64,000 nt of DNA from Paraburkholderia saeva (GCF_907164555.1 NZ_CAJQZC010000002.1:682001-746000); one strand, 5' to 3'; counted from the stretch's first letter, positions 47,501-57,267 are shown. Numbers and translations are program-made. Notes: generated from the letters alone by a model not told the origin.

Positions 47501-47730
47501 CCGCGCTCGCGATGGTGATCGGCATGGTGCCGATGGCGATCGGCCTCGGCGAGGGCGGCGAGCAGAACGCGCCGCTTGGCCGCGCGGTGATCGGCGGCCT
47601 GACGGTCGGCACGCTCGCGACGCTGATTTTCGTGCCGGTGGTGTTCTCGCTGATCTATCGACGACTCGCGGCGCGGCGTCTGCGCGCGTCGGAAAACGTG
47701 GTTCAAAAACATCCTGATGTGGGGCATTGA
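44536..47730 (+). CDS. RND efflux transporter, inner-membrane subunit
   Basis: A 1064-aa AcrB/MdtB-type resistance-nodulation-division pump with twelve spans. TM4 carries the proton-relay pair D401-D402 (VGILVDDATVAIEN). Periplasmic loops contain NIDIPVLSVIWSYNGLPADEME and VNAVTAQNLILPSG, and the C-terminal half has GIATANSILVISFAREQ. The opening MWIVRLALRRPYTF is typical of the hydrophobe/amphiphile group in beta-proteobacteria. No ribosome binding site is obvious. The stop overlaps the adaptor start (TGATG). Confidence 0.94.
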   Translation: MWIVRLALRRPYTFIVLALLLLIVGPLTIMRTPTDIFPNIDIPVLSVIWSYNGLPADEMEKRIVLNYERGLSVAVNDIEHVESTSHNGIAVIKIFFQPHANIDEALAEVTALSQTQLRSLPPGITPPNILRYNASTVPILRLSLSSPSLTEQELFDFGNNFLKTQLATVPGASAPLPYGGKQRQIMVDIDSRKLQERNLSPMDVVNAVTAQNLILPSGTAKIGSTEYSVQMNASPDSLAGLNNIPIKSTANGTVYIRDVAHVRDGFQPQTNIVRVNGQRASLLTINKSGNTSTLEIVQRIKDMMPTLRNLVPESLNIDPVADQSLFVRASVQGVLREALIAAGLTGLMILLFLGNWRATLIIAVSIPLSMITSIIALSALGETINIMTLGGLALAVGILVDDATVAIENISHQLEQGKNLEQAILDGAHQIAIPTLVSTLSICIVFVPMFLLTGVAHYLFIPLAEAVVFAMLASYFFSRTLVPTLAKYLLRNHHRKEDLHASETTRNPFMRAHLAFERGFENVRSRYRVFLEARVARPGVFVIVFLACCGGSMLLMPFLGRDFFPQVDAGTIALHLRAKTGMRVEETAVVTDRVDTRIRQLIPPAELHSLIDNIGLPVSGINLSYSNTGTIGTSDADVLITLNENHHPTAEYVRTLRRTLSDEFPGVQFAFLPADIVSQTLNFGMPSPIDIQVVGRDVDGNRAFAARLLDRLRTVPGFADARIQQPSDLPRIFIDVDRTRAQQAGFTQKDVASNLLITLSGSQQTTPTFWLNPRNGVSYNVITEAPQYTIDSLQSLANIPLNANGKSNILGSLATMHREAGNAVINHYNAQTTIDIYGTADGRDLGAVSDDISKIIAEAKADLPKGSTIELRGQVQTMNDSFSGLFAGLVFAIVLVYLLIVVNFQSWLDPFIIITALPGALAGIVWMLFLTGTTLSIPALTGAIMCIGIATANSILVISFAREQLLEHGDATRAAIEAGFTRFRPVLMTALAMVIGMVPMAIGLGEGGEQNAPLGRAVIGGLTVGTLATLIFVPVVFSLIYRRLAARRLRASENVVQKHPDVGH

Positions 47731-49010
47731 TGGAAGGCAAAGGTCCTGAGCGTCACGACGACGCGCACCTGAAGACGAAGGCGACGGCGACGCCGAAGCG
47801 CGCGCGCTGGCCCGTCGTGGTCGCGGTCGTCGTCGTGGTTCTGCTCGCGGTGCAGGGCATCTGGTCGCGTCGCAGCGCGCATGCCGCGCTCGAGCGCGAT
47901 GCGGTTCATGCGAGCCAGACGAGCGTCGAAGTCGTGCTGCCGAAGAAGTCGGATGCAGCACTCGATCTCGTGCTGCCGGGCAACGTGCAGGCGTTTCTCG
48001 ACACACCGATCTACGCGCGCACGAACGGCTATCTGCGCAAGTGGTACGCCGACATCGGCGCGCACGTAAAGGCCGGCCAGCTGCTCGCCGAGATCGACAC
48101 ACCGGAAGTCGACGACCAGTTGCGCGCGGCGCGCGCCGATCTCGCGAACGCGCAGGCGAATTACGCGCTGTCCAGAACGACCGCCGACCGCTGGACCGAC
48201 ATGCTGAAAAGCAACTCGGTCTCGAAGCAGGAAACCGACGAGAAGGTCGGCGACATGCTTGCAAAGAAAGCGACGCTCGACGCCGCACGTTTCAATGTCG
48301 CGCGGCTTGAAAAGACGCAGTCGTTCCAGAAGGTCTTCGCGCCGTTCGACGGCATCGTCACCGCGCGCAACGTGGATGTCGGCGCGCTGATCGATGCGGG
48401 CAGTTCGGGCGGCCCGGCAAAGGAGCTGTTCCACATCGCGCAGGCAGACCGGCTGCGGGTCTACGTCAACGTGCCGCAGGCTTACGCGCAACAGGTGCAG
48501 GCGCAGCAGAACGCCTACCTCACGCTCACCGAAACGCCGGCGAAACACTATCCGGGCAAGGTCGCGCGCACCGCTGGCTCCGTCGATGCGACGCAGCGCA
48601 CGATGCTCGTGGAAGTCGACGTCGACAACCGCAACGGCGATCTGCTGCCGGGCGCGTACGCGCAGGTGCACTTCGCGCTCGGCGCGGGCGCCGCGCCGTT
48701 CACGCTGCCGGGCAACGCGTTCCTGTTCCGGCCGGACGGCGTGAAGGTCGCCACCGTGACGCCCGATAGCCGCGTGAAACTGCTGACCGTTTCGCTCGGG
48801 ACGGACTTCGGCACCCGCGTAGCCGTCGCATCCGGTTTGCAGGGCGACGAGAAGGTGATCCTCAATCCGCAGGATTCGATCGTCAACGGCGCACCCGTGC
48901 GGATCGTCCCGCCGAAGAACGCAGGCCCGGCCAGGGGTGCGAGCGGTGCAGATGCAGGTACCGCGACGGCCGGCGCGGAAGGCGCTTCGTCAGGGCAGGC
49001 CGGGCAGTGA
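47730..49010 (+). CDS. RND efflux periplasmic adaptor subunit
   Basis: A 426-aa membrane fusion protein: N-terminal cytoplasmic tail, one span (VVVAVVVVVLLAVQGIW, about residues 30-46), then lipoyl halves (VQAFLDTPIYARTNGYLRKW and FAPFDGIVTARNVDVGALID) around a helical hairpin, and a beta-barrel domain. It links the pump to the outer-membrane channel. The tail after residue 398 is Gly/Ala-rich. Start coupled to the pump gene by TGATG. Confidence 0.93.
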   Translation: MEGKGPERHDDAHLKTKATATPKRARWPVVVAVVVVVLLAVQGIWSRRSAHAALERDAVHASQTSVEVVLPKKSDAALDLVLPGNVQAFLDTPIYARTNGYLRKWYADIGAHVKAGQLLAEIDTPEVDDQLRAARADLANAQANYALSRTTADRWTDMLKSNSVSKQETDEKVGDMLAKKATLDAARFNVARLEKTQSFQKVFAPFDGIVTARNVDVGALIDAGSSGGPAKELFHIAQADRLRVYVNVPQAYAQQVQAQQNAYLTLTETPAKHYPGKVARTAGSVDATQRTMLVEVDVDNRNGDLLPGAYAQVHFALGAGAAPFTLPGNAFLFRPDGVKVATVTPDSRVKLLTVSLGTDFGTRVAVASGLQGDEKVILNPQDSIVNGAPVRIVPPKNAGPARGASGADAGTATAGAEGASSGQAGQ

Positions 49011-49012
49011 CC

Positions 49013-50530
49013 ATGCGACTTCATCGTTCATCCCGGCGACGCGCGCTACGTCTTTCGCTTTCGGCGATTGCAGCGGCATCGATGCTCGCGGGTTGCGCCG
49101 TCGGTCCGGATTACGTCAAGCCCACTTCGACCACTGCTTCGACATACAAGGAACTCGAAGGCACCGGCTGGAAGCCCGCGCAACCGGCCGACTTCGGCAC
49201 GCGCGGCGCGTGGTGGGAAGTCTATGACGACCCGGCGCTGAATGCGCTCGAAGCGCGCGTCGCCACCGAAAACCAGGACGTGCAGGCAGCGCAGGCGCGT
49301 TTTCGCGCGGCCCGCGCCGCGGTCGCGCAGTTCCGCTCCAGCTTCTTCCCGCTCGTGACCGCGTCCGGCGACTATTCGCGCGCGCGATCGTCGGCCAACG
49401 TGCTGCACAAGTCGACCGCCGGTCTCACGCTCAACGACTATCTCGTGCAGGCGGATGCATCGTGGGAACCCGACCTGTGGGGCCGCATTTCGCGCAGCGT
49501 CGAAGGCGCGAAAGCCGGCGCGCAGGCAAGCGCCGCCGATGCGCAGTCCGCGCTGCTCTCGATGCAGGCCGAACTCGCCACCGACTACTTCGAGCTGCGC
49601 GGCATCGATCAGGAACATCAACTGCTCGACAACACGATCAAGGCGTACCGCGACGCGCTCGACCTGACGCAGCATCGGAGGGCGGGCGGCATCGCCACCG
49701 ACGCCGACGTCGCGCAGGCGGAAACGCAGTTGCGGACCACCGAAGCGCAGGCGATCGACCTCGACGTGCAGCGCACGCAACTCGAACACGCAATCGCGAT
49801 CCTGACGGGCCAGAATCCGTCGGCGTTCTCGCTGCCCATCGCACCGCTCGTCGCGGTGCCGGTCGTGGCGCCGACGGGCGTGCCTTCGGCGCTGCTCGAA
49901 CGCCGCCCTGATATTGCCGCGGCCGAACGCCAGATGGCACAGACGAACGCGCAGATCGGCGTCGCGACTGCGGCGTTCTTTCCGAACCTGGTGCTGTCCG
50001 TCACAGGCGGTCTTGAGGCGACGAACTTCAGTTCGTGGCTGATGGCGCCGTCGCGCTTCTGGTCGCTTGGGCCGACGCTCGCGGGTACGCTGCTCGACTT
50101 CGGCGGACGCGCGGCCGTCAAGGAACAGGCGCAGGCGCACTACGACGAAAGCGTCGCGAACTACCGTCAGGCGGTGCTGGGCGCGTTCGGCGACGTCGAG
50201 GACAATCTCGCCGCGCTGCGCGTGCTGGAACAGGAAGCGCTCGCGCAGAACGACGCCGTGAGCGCCGCGGAACGCGCGCTCGCCGTGATCTCGAACCGCT
50301 ACAAGAACGGCGCGATCACCTATCTCGACGTCGTCGTCGCGCAAACCACGGCGCTGTCGAACGAACGCCAGTCGGTTGCGATCGCGCGCCGCCGGATGGC
50401 CGCAAGCGTCGCGCTGATCAAGGCGCTGGGCGGCGGCTGGGACGCATCGCAACTGCCGACTGACGAACAGATCGTGCATCCGGACGCGCCGAGCGGTGCG
50501 GCGTCCGGCGCGCCGGTAACACGCGGCTAG
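49013..50530 (+). CDS. RND outer-membrane factor lipoprotein, NodT family
   Basis: A 505-aa TolC-type channel of the NodT/OprM family. The lipoprotein signal ends SMLAGC, so the mature protein is lipidated at C28. Two repeated OEP helical regions follow (DDPALNALEARVATENQDVQ; RRPDIAAAERQMAQTNAQIG). A GTG at 49007 in the same frame is an alternative start. It completes a pump-adaptor-channel operon. Confidence 0.93.
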   Translation: MRLHRSSRRRALRLSLSAIAAASMLAGCAVGPDYVKPTSTTASTYKELEGTGWKPAQPADFGTRGAWWEVYDDPALNALEARVATENQDVQAAQARFRAARAAVAQFRSSFFPLVTASGDYSRARSSANVLHKSTAGLTLNDYLVQADASWEPDLWGRISRSVEGAKAGAQASAADAQSALLSMQAELATDYFELRGIDQEHQLLDNTIKAYRDALDLTQHRRAGGIATDADVAQAETQLRTTEAQAIDLDVQRTQLEHAIAILTGQNPSAFSLPIAPLVAVPVVAPTGVPSALLERRPDIAAAERQMAQTNAQIGVATAAFFPNLVLSVTGGLEATNFSSWLMAPSRFWSLGPTLAGTLLDFGGRAAVKEQAQAHYDESVANYRQAVLGAFGDVEDNLAALRVLEQEALAQNDAVSAAERALAVISNRYKNGAITYLDVVVAQTTALSNERQSVAIARRRMAASVALIKALGGGWDASQLPTDEQIVHPDAPSGAASGAPVTRG

Positions 50531-50680
50531 CGGCGTACGTGGTGTGCGGCGCTGCAGTGGACGCGCTGCGCGACGGGCGTTTTGCGCCGCCACGCAAACG
50601 CCGTCGATTGCCCGCGCCGACGACGTCACCCGCGCGACCGGCGTATCGTTGAGGTCTTTGCTTTTCCGGGAGACCGCTTC

Positions 50681-52003
50681 GTGAACGCTTCACAGGAACC
50701 TGACCGGATGCCTGATCCGGCGGATCCTTCAACTGCTGCCCGGTCGGCTTCATCTTCGTCTTCTGCTTCGCCTGCTCAGGGTCATTCATCGGACAACACT
50801 GCCAGCACTCCGTACCTGGAGCGCGGCACGCGCACCTACTGGCGCGCAAGTCTCGCGCTGCTGTTCGCCGGTTACGCCACTTTCTCGCTGCTCTACTGCG
50901 TGCAGCCGCTCCTGCCCGCGTTCTCGACGACGTTCGGCGTCAGCCCTGCGCAAAGCAGTTTCTCGCTCTCATTGACGACAACGGCGCTCGCGTTCGCGAT
51001 CTTCGTCGCAGGGTTCGTGTCGGAAGGCTGGAGCCGGCATCGCCTGATGACCGCTTCGCTCACGGCGTCGTCGGTGCTCACGCTTGCGGTTGCGTTCGCA
51101 CCGCAATGGCATCAGTTGCTGGTGCTGCGCGCGCTCGAAGGACTCGCGCTCGGCGGCGTGCCCGCCGTTGCAATGGCGTATCTCGCGGAGGAAGTGCATC
51201 CGGACGGCCTCGGCCTCGCGATGGGGTTGTACGTGGGCGGCACGGCGATCGGGGGCATGGCGGGGCGCGTGATTACAGGCGTCGTCGCGAATCTGTCTGG
51301 CTGGCGCGTGTCGGTCGCAGTTATCGGCGTGCTCGGCCTGGTGGCGATGCTCGCGTTTCGCACGCTGCTGCCGCCGTCGCGCCATTTCGTGCCGCGTCGC
51401 GGGCTCGGTTTTTCGCATCATCGCGCCGCGCTCGCGAAGCATTTCGCGACTGCCGGACTGCCCGTCGTATTCCTGATGGCGTTCGTGCTGATGGGCAGTT
51501 TCGTCACGCTCTACAACTACATCGGCTACCGGCTGCTCGCGCCGCCGTATCAACTGAGCCAGGCCGAGATCAGCTCAATTTTCGTCGTGTATCTGACGGG
51601 CGTGGTTGCGTCGCCCTGGTCGGGAAGGATGGCCGATACCTTTGGCCGGGCACGCGTGCTGATCGCCAGTCTCTTACTCATGCTGACCGGCGCAGGACTG
51701 ACGATGCTGCAACCCATCGCCGCGATCGCTGCGGGCATCGCGTGCCTGACGTTCGGCTTTTTCGCGGGGCACGCGGTGGCAAGCGGCTGGGTCGGCCGGA
51801 TGGCGAAAACGGCAAAAGGCCACGCCGCGGCACTGTATCTGCTTGCGTATTACCTCGGATCGAGCGTGGTGGGTTCGTACGGCGGACATGTATGGGCCAG
51901 GCATGGCTGGAATGGCGTCGTCCTGCTCGTCGCGTTGCTGCTGGTGTGCGGCATTGCGGGCGCGTGGTGGTTGCGCACGCGTGAACGAAAAGGCCTCGCG
52001 TAA
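50681..52003 (+). CDS. MFS transporter, YnfM-like
   Basis: A 440-aa major facilitator with a Ser/Ala-rich, probably disordered N-terminal head of about 50 residues (SASSSSSASPAQG) before TM1 (LLFAGYATFSLLYCVQPLLP). The segments GGVPAVAMAYLAEEV and VVASPWSGRMADTFGRARVL match drug or arabinose-efflux-like carriers of the YnfM group. GTG start at 50681 with GGGAGACC upstream. It follows the RND operon by 150 bp and may be independent. Confidence 0.88.
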   Translation: MNASQEPDRMPDPADPSTAARSASSSSSASPAQGHSSDNTASTPYLERGTRTYWRASLALLFAGYATFSLLYCVQPLLPAFSTTFGVSPAQSSFSLSLTTTALAFAIFVAGFVSEGWSRHRLMTASLTASSVLTLAVAFAPQWHQLLVLRALEGLALGGVPAVAMAYLAEEVHPDGLGLAMGLYVGGTAIGGMAGRVITGVVANLSGWRVSVAVIGVLGLVAMLAFRTLLPPSRHFVPRRGLGFSHHRAALAKHFATAGLPVVFLMAFVLMGSFVTLYNYIGYRLLAPPYQLSQAEISSIFVVYLTGVVASPWSGRMADTFGRARVLIASLLLMLTGAGLTMLQPIAAIAAGIACLTFGFFAGHAVASGWVGRMAKTAKGHAAALYLLAYYLGSSVVGSYGGHVWARHGWNGVVLLVALLLVCGIAGAWWLRTRERKGLA

Positions 52004-52305
52004 ACCACGATCCATGACGCACGCCGAAAGGTTTTTGCAAGTCGCCGTCACGGTTTTTTGTCGCCGCTTCAAACATGCGTTGCCTCACGCAAGGCCCCAC
52101 CGGACGCGGCTCCAGCTATGCGAAAAGCGACGCTGCAGCGCCGCATTGCGGCGCGCCGGCCGTTCAACCGTCGCCTATACTCAAATCACGCGGCTGCTCC
52201 GCTTACATCACAACTACAGCGCGCCGTGAAGCAACATAAAGCAAACATTTTGCATGTGACCCGAGTAAGCGCTAAAGCGCTAACCCGGGTCCACAGGAGA
52301 CGGGT
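52004..52305 (+). other. Leader region of the small membrane protein
   Basis: 302 bases between the MFS gene and the 61-codon gene. No other gene is seen. The last 47 bases hold a strong dyad and the ribosome binding site. Confidence 0.5.
52259..52290 (+). promoter_or_regulatory. Leader hairpin before the small membrane protein gene
   Basis: ACCCGAGTAAGCGCT pairs with AGCGCTAACCCGGGT (13 of 15) across an AA loop, ending 4 nt before CAGGAG. The ACCCG of the left arm could alternatively pair with CGGGT directly before the start codon (52301-52305), a possible on/off switch. Confidence 0.5.
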
Positions 52306-52491
52306 ATGACGACCTATTTCACGATCGGCGATTTTATTCTGGTCATTCCGATGGCGCTGGCCGGCGCGCTCTTCCTTGGCGCGTGCCCCTGTGCAACCGA
52401 GTTCAGGCATAACGTACTGCGCGTTCTGGGCGCACTACTCGGCGTTGTCGTCGCGGTGCTGCTGGTCGAAGGGCTACCGGCTCTGGTCTAG
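52306..52491 (+). CDS. Small membrane protein (61 aa), unknown
   Basis: A 61-aa hydrophobic peptide with two predicted spans: FILVIPMALAGALFLGAC (about 10-27) and VLRVLGALLGVVVAVLLVEG (about 37-56), joined by a short loop with two cysteines (CPC) and a charged EFRHN segment. The strong ribosome binding site CAGGAGACGGGT and flanking hairpin and terminator suggest a real, independently expressed gene. I recognise no family. Confidence 0.75.
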   Translation: MTTYFTIGDFILVIPMALAGALFLGACPCATEFRHNVLRVLGALLGVVVAVLLVEGLPALV

Positions 52492-52553
52492 CTATCCGGT
52501 CACACCACGGTCACGCCAATTGCCAGACGCGCCTGCATATCGGCGCCCACGTG

Positions 52554-52580
52554 AAAAAGCCGCCTCGCGGCGGCTTTCCC
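52554..52580. terminator. Bidirectional terminator
   Basis: Stem AAAGCCGCC / GGCGGCTTT with a 4-nt loop between the small membrane protein gene (plus) and the aldo-keto reductase gene (minus), 31 bp past the latter's stop. Confidence 0.8.
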
Positions 52581-52610
52581 TGTTTCCCTGCGCGATGAAG
52601 CGCCAGCCGG

Positions 52611-53654
52611 TCAAACCTTCTGATCGGTCGACGGCTTTTCCCACAGGTTGATGCCGCCTTCGGTCGCGTAGCGATCGATTTCAGCCAGTTCTTCCTTCGA
52701 AAACGCCAGGTTCTTCAATGCACCGGCGTTCTCGCGCACCTGCTCCGGCTTGCTCGCGCCGATCAGCGCAGACGTCACCCGGCCACCGCGCAGCGTCCAC
52801 GCAAGCGCCATCTGCGCGAGGCTCTGGCCGCGGCGCTGCGCGATGTCGTTCAGCTTGCGCACGTGCTCGATGTTCTGCGCGCTCAGATGCTCCTGTTTGA
52901 GCGATCCGCCACCCGCCTTGTTGACGCGCGCATCGTCCGGCACGCCGTTCAGATACTTGCCGGTCAGCAGACCCTGCGCGAGCGGCGTGAACGCGATGCT
53001 GCCCGCGCCGATGCCTTCGAGCGTATCCAGCAGTTCATGCTCGACCCAGCGGTTCAGCATGTTGTACGCCGGCTGGTGGATCAGCAGCGGCACCTTGTAC
53101 TCGCCGAGGAGCTTCGCCATTTCACGCGTTTTGGCCGGCGAATACGACGAAATGCCGATGTACAGCGCCTTGCCCTGTTGCACGGCCGTGGCGAGCGCGC
53201 CAGCGGTTTCCTCAAGCGGCGTGTCGGCGTCGAAACGATGCGAATAGAAAATGTCGACGTAGTCGAGGCCCATGCGCTGCAGGCTCTGATCGAGACTTGC
53301 CAGCACGTATTTGCGCGAGCCGCCGCCCTGACCATACGGGCCCGGCCACATATCCCAGCCCGCCTTCGACGAGATCAGCAGTTCGTCGCGATACGGTTTG
53401 AAATCGTCCTTGAAATGGCGGCCGAAATTCGTTTCCGCGCTGCCGTACGGCGGCCCGTAGTTGTTCGCCAGATCGAAGTGCGTAATGCCGAGATCGAACG
53501 CGGTGCGCAAGATGTCGCGTTGCGTCGAGAACGGCGTCGTATCGCCGAAGTTGTGCCACAGACCGAGCGACAGCGCGGGCAGCTTGAGCCCCGATTTGCC
53601 GCAGACGCGGTATTGCATATCCGAATAGCGTTCTGATGCTGCTTCGTAGGCCAT
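52611..53654 (-). CDS. Aldo/keto reductase, YghZ-like
   Basis: A 347-aa NADPH-dependent (alpha/beta)8-barrel reductase. The tetrad is visible: Asp in FDLANNYG, Tyr in the same motif, Lys in ISSKAGWDM and His in YSHRFD. The C-terminal GASKPEQVRENAGAL binds the cofactor. The sequence strongly resembles E. coli YghZ, an L-glyceraldehyde-3-phosphate reductase linked to methylglyoxal detoxification. The start at 53654 has AAGGGA upstream. Confidence 0.93.
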   Translation of the reverse strand: MAYEAASERYSDMQYRVCGKSGLKLPALSLGLWHNFGDTTPFSTQRDILRTAFDLGITHFDLANNYGPPYGSAETNFGRHFKDDFKPYRDELLISSKAGWDMWPGPYGQGGGSRKYVLASLDQSLQRMGLDYVDIFYSHRFDADTPLEETAGALATAVQQGKALYIGISSYSPAKTREMAKLLGEYKVPLLIHQPAYNMLNRWVEHELLDTLEGIGAGSIAFTPLAQGLLTGKYLNGVPDDARVNKAGGGSLKQEHLSAQNIEHVRKLNDIAQRRGQSLAQMALAWTLRGGRVTSALIGASKPEQVRENAGALKNLAFSKEELAEIDRYATEGGINLWEKPSTDQKV

Positions 53655-53831
53655 TGCTTGAATTCCCTTGTAGAGGCTGAAAAGGCGCATCGCGATGCGC
53701 GCCACGCTGAACTGTGTATGGTAGCCAATCGGTGCGCGGCTTGCATCGCCCCAGACTCCGGGACGAACGATGGACGTCATCACGTCGCTCACCTACACTG
53801 CGGCGACCATGTTTAACGATGAGGGATTTTC

Positions 53832-54035
53832 ATGACCAGAGCGATCTCGTTTGCGTTGATCGTTGGCGGTGTGGTGCTGCTGTACTTCGGCGGCCAGTCG
53901 TTCAACTCGTTCAGCAACGACGTCTCGCGCGTCTTCACCGGCGCACCGACCAGCAAGACGATCTTTCTGATCGCCGGCGGCGTGGTCGCGACACTGGCCG
54001 GGCTCACCGGCCTCGTCGTGTCGGGCAAGCGCTAG
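53832..54035 (+). CDS. DUF3185 family small membrane protein
   Basis: A 67-aa two-span protein. The loop SFNSFSNDVSRVFTGAPTSK between the spans is the DUF3185 hallmark. Function unknown; the length is that of the family. GAGG lies 7 nt upstream of the ATG. It is divergent from the aldo-keto reductase gene. Confidence 0.88.
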   Translation: MTRAISFALIVGGVVLLYFGGQSFNSFSNDVSRVFTGAPTSKTIFLIAGGVVATLAGLTGLVVSGKR

Positions 54036-54110
54036 ATCCGCATACGATGAGCGGTGACTGAAAGACCGCTCATCGCCCGTGGTTTCCGGTTGAAGACCGC
54101 CGGTCGGGAC

Positions 54111-54890
54111 TCAGAACGCGACTTCGGGGATCGAAGCCGACCGCGATCCCGGCAGCGGTACATTGCTCGCGCCGTGATACGTGAACACGAGCGAAAACTT
54201 CACGTCGTCGCTGATATTCTTGCCGGCCGAATGCAGCGTGTTGCAATGGAAGAACACGACGTCGCCGGCCTGCAGTTCCGGGGAGATCGCGGTCTGGATC
54301 AGCGCCTGATTCTCAGGCAGATCCGAGCGGAAAAACTTCGCCTGATCGAAGCGATCGGATGTGAACGGCGCCGTGTGCGACAGCGGCACAAACCAGAGCG
54401 CGCCGTTGTCGACCGTTTCCGGTCCGAGCGCGACCCACACCGAGACCAGATCGTCCCGTTCGAACGACCAGTACCGCACGTCGCGATGCCAGCCTGTGAG
54501 GCTCCCGTACGTGGGGTGCTTCGTCATCATGCAGTTGTGATGCGTGCGCGAAAGGCGCGGCTCCTCGCCGAAATACAGTTCCATCCAGCCGCGGATTTCC
54601 GGCGCGGTCGCCCATTCACGAAAGAGCGGATCGCGCTGATAGGCGTCGAGCAGACGCCGCACGGTGTGCCCCCCCGGCGCATGCTTCGATTCGGGCGCGC
54701 CGGGATAACGCAGATCGGCCTCGAACTCGAGCGGCGCAGCGGCCTCCAGCAACTGGCGCTGGGCGACCTGCTTCATCTGCGCGCAACGCTCGGGTGAAAG
54801 CAGGCCCGGAACGATCACGAAGCCGCGTTCACGCAGCATCTGTACCTGTTCTTTTTTCGAATGAAGCGAAGCATGCGACTGAACTGACAT
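54111..54890 (-). CDS. Phytanoyl-CoA dioxygenase family protein
   Basis: A 259-aa Fe(II)/2-oxoglutarate oxygenase with the facial triad H135-x-D137 (GWHRDVRYW) and H220 (CNTLHSAG), plus an arginine-containing C-terminal half for 2-oxoglutarate. Bacterial members hydroxylate diverse small molecules; the substrate is not predictable. There is no operon partner. The start at 54890 is the first of the MSVQSHASLHSKKEQ frame; GGAAT lies upstream. Confidence 0.88.
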   Translation of the reverse strand: MSVQSHASLHSKKEQVQMLRERGFVIVPGLLSPERCAQMKQVAQRQLLEAAAPLEFEADLRYPGAPESKHAPGGHTVRRLLDAYQRDPLFREWATAPEIRGWMELYFGEEPRLSRTHHNCMMTKHPTYGSLTGWHRDVRYWSFERDDLVSVWVALGPETVDNGALWFVPLSHTAPFTSDRFDQAKFFRSDLPENQALIQTAISPELQAGDVVFFHCNTLHSAGKNISDDVKFSLVFTYHGASNVPLPGSRSASIPEVAF

Positions 54891-55307
54891 GGAGACATTC
54901 CGGTTCGGCTGGCTAATACCGGATTGTAAAACGTACCCGATCCCGCTGCGTGCGCGATCGACGGCAGTGCGTGGGTTGACTTGACGCATCGCACGCGCGC
55001 GGGGCAGCACCTGCACGAAAAACGGTCGCCTGCGCGCGATTGCGGGTCATTGCCAGCGTTTGAAACGGCACTACCCCGCTTTCTCAAGGGGAAAAACCCG
55101 ACTTCCGGGCGTCACGAATCGCGTGTAGTCTGCCTGCATGTTGATTGCCAACCCCGCCTCTGCGGTGCATGCGCGGCCTGTGACGGCTGCTGCAATACCG
55201 ATCCACGCGTCCTCCGGTTTCTCCATCGACCCCGCTGGCATATTTGGTGCTGCTTTTAGCGCGCCTGACGCCGCCTGTCTGATGCCCTATTCCTTCTGAC
55301 TGAAACC
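54891..55307. other. Intergenic region, no gene seen
   Basis: 417 bases between the dioxygenase gene (minus) and the Arg-rich ORF (plus). I see no strong dyad, family-level ORF or canonical promoter. Confidence 0.5.
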
Positions 55308-55661
55308 ATGCACACCCTACTGAGCACCGGTCTTACCCGCGCAGCATTGAAGGCAGCGCGTCCCGCGCGCCGCCATGTCATGCGTGCGCTGCGTCATCAC
55401 TCAGCGCGCACGCGCGCGCTCGCCGGACAGTGGCGCGACGCGAAGCCCGTCGACGGCATCCGTATGTGGTTTCACTCGTTTTTCGCGGCATTGCGCGTGA
55501 AGAGCGGCTCGCATCGTTTTTCGCTGCGCACCCTGCTACGCAAGCCGACGACGCTCCGTTCGCTGAACGCACGTCCGGTGCCGGCGGTGCGCAGCACGAG
55601 CCGTCGTCCGCGCCGCGTATCGGTGACGAGTACGGGATGGTTCGCGTTCGCGACGCGCTAG
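55308..55661 (+). CDS. Arg-rich hypothetical ORF (117 aa)
   Basis: A 117-codon frame with about one fifth arginine and many Ser/Ala residues; strongly basic. Third positions are fairly G/C-rich, but overlapping frames look similar, there is no clear ribosome binding site and no family is recognised. It may be a chance frame. It sits between the dioxygenase and metK genes. Confidence 0.35.
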   Translation: MHTLLSTGLTRAALKAARPARRHVMRALRHHSARTRALAGQWRDAKPVDGIRMWFHSFFAALRVKSGSHRFSLRTLLRKPTTLRSLNARPVPAVRSTSRRPRRVSVTSTGWFAFATR

Positions 55662-55816
55662 GTTGATCGCGCGATGTCGCCGCGATAGCAACGACAACGC
55701 GACAATCGCATAACGGGGCGAGGCCGCGGACGCGATTTTCCGGCTGAGCTACATCGAGTTGCGTCGCACACCGGCCATAGACGCGAACGCCAGGTCGGCA
55801 GCCATTTCAGGTAGCA

Positions 55817-55854
55817 ATAAAAAACCCCGCGCGGCGCAAGCCGGCGGGGTTTTC
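55817..55854 (-). terminator. Intrinsic terminator of metK
   Basis: Stem AAAACCCCGC / GCGGGGTTTT with an internal GCGGC/GCCGG-type extension, 33 bp past the metK stop. On the minus strand it ends in a T-run (complement of AATAAAAAA). Confidence 0.9.
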
Positions 55855-55886
55855 TGCGTGCGAAGCCAGTTTCGCGGGACGCGCGA

Positions 55887-57074
<1,188 letters not shown>

Positions 57075-57240
57075 GTTGCAGACTCCTGTTATGTGGTTAC
57101 GGTTGAGTTTCACGTAGCCAGCTTCGGGAGCCTGAAGCGGCGACGCTTTAGCGGATTTACAGACCGTCAGGCGCGCAAACATTGAGTTGGCGCCCGTCAG
57201 CTTCGCCCCGCAAGTTGTCTATTAACTCGGCGAAGCCCTT

Positions 57241-57267
57241 ATTATAGCGACTTCCTCAGATTGTCAC
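57241..57267 (-). promoter_or_regulatory. Predicted metK promoter
   Basis: On the minus strand a perfect TATAAT (57241-57246) follows GTGACA (57262-57267) with 15-bp spacing (16 if TGTGAC is the -35). It implies a 5' leader of about 160 nt. Confidence 0.5.

Noticed and set aside
46405..48288. 627-codon open frame on the minus strand
   Set aside because: Antisense to the RND pump and adaptor genes; Arg-rich shadow.
57075..57240. SAM-responsive riboswitch in the metK leader
   Set aside because: The 160-nt leader is long enough, but I could not match a known SAM riboswitch core by eye; a covariance-model scan would decide.
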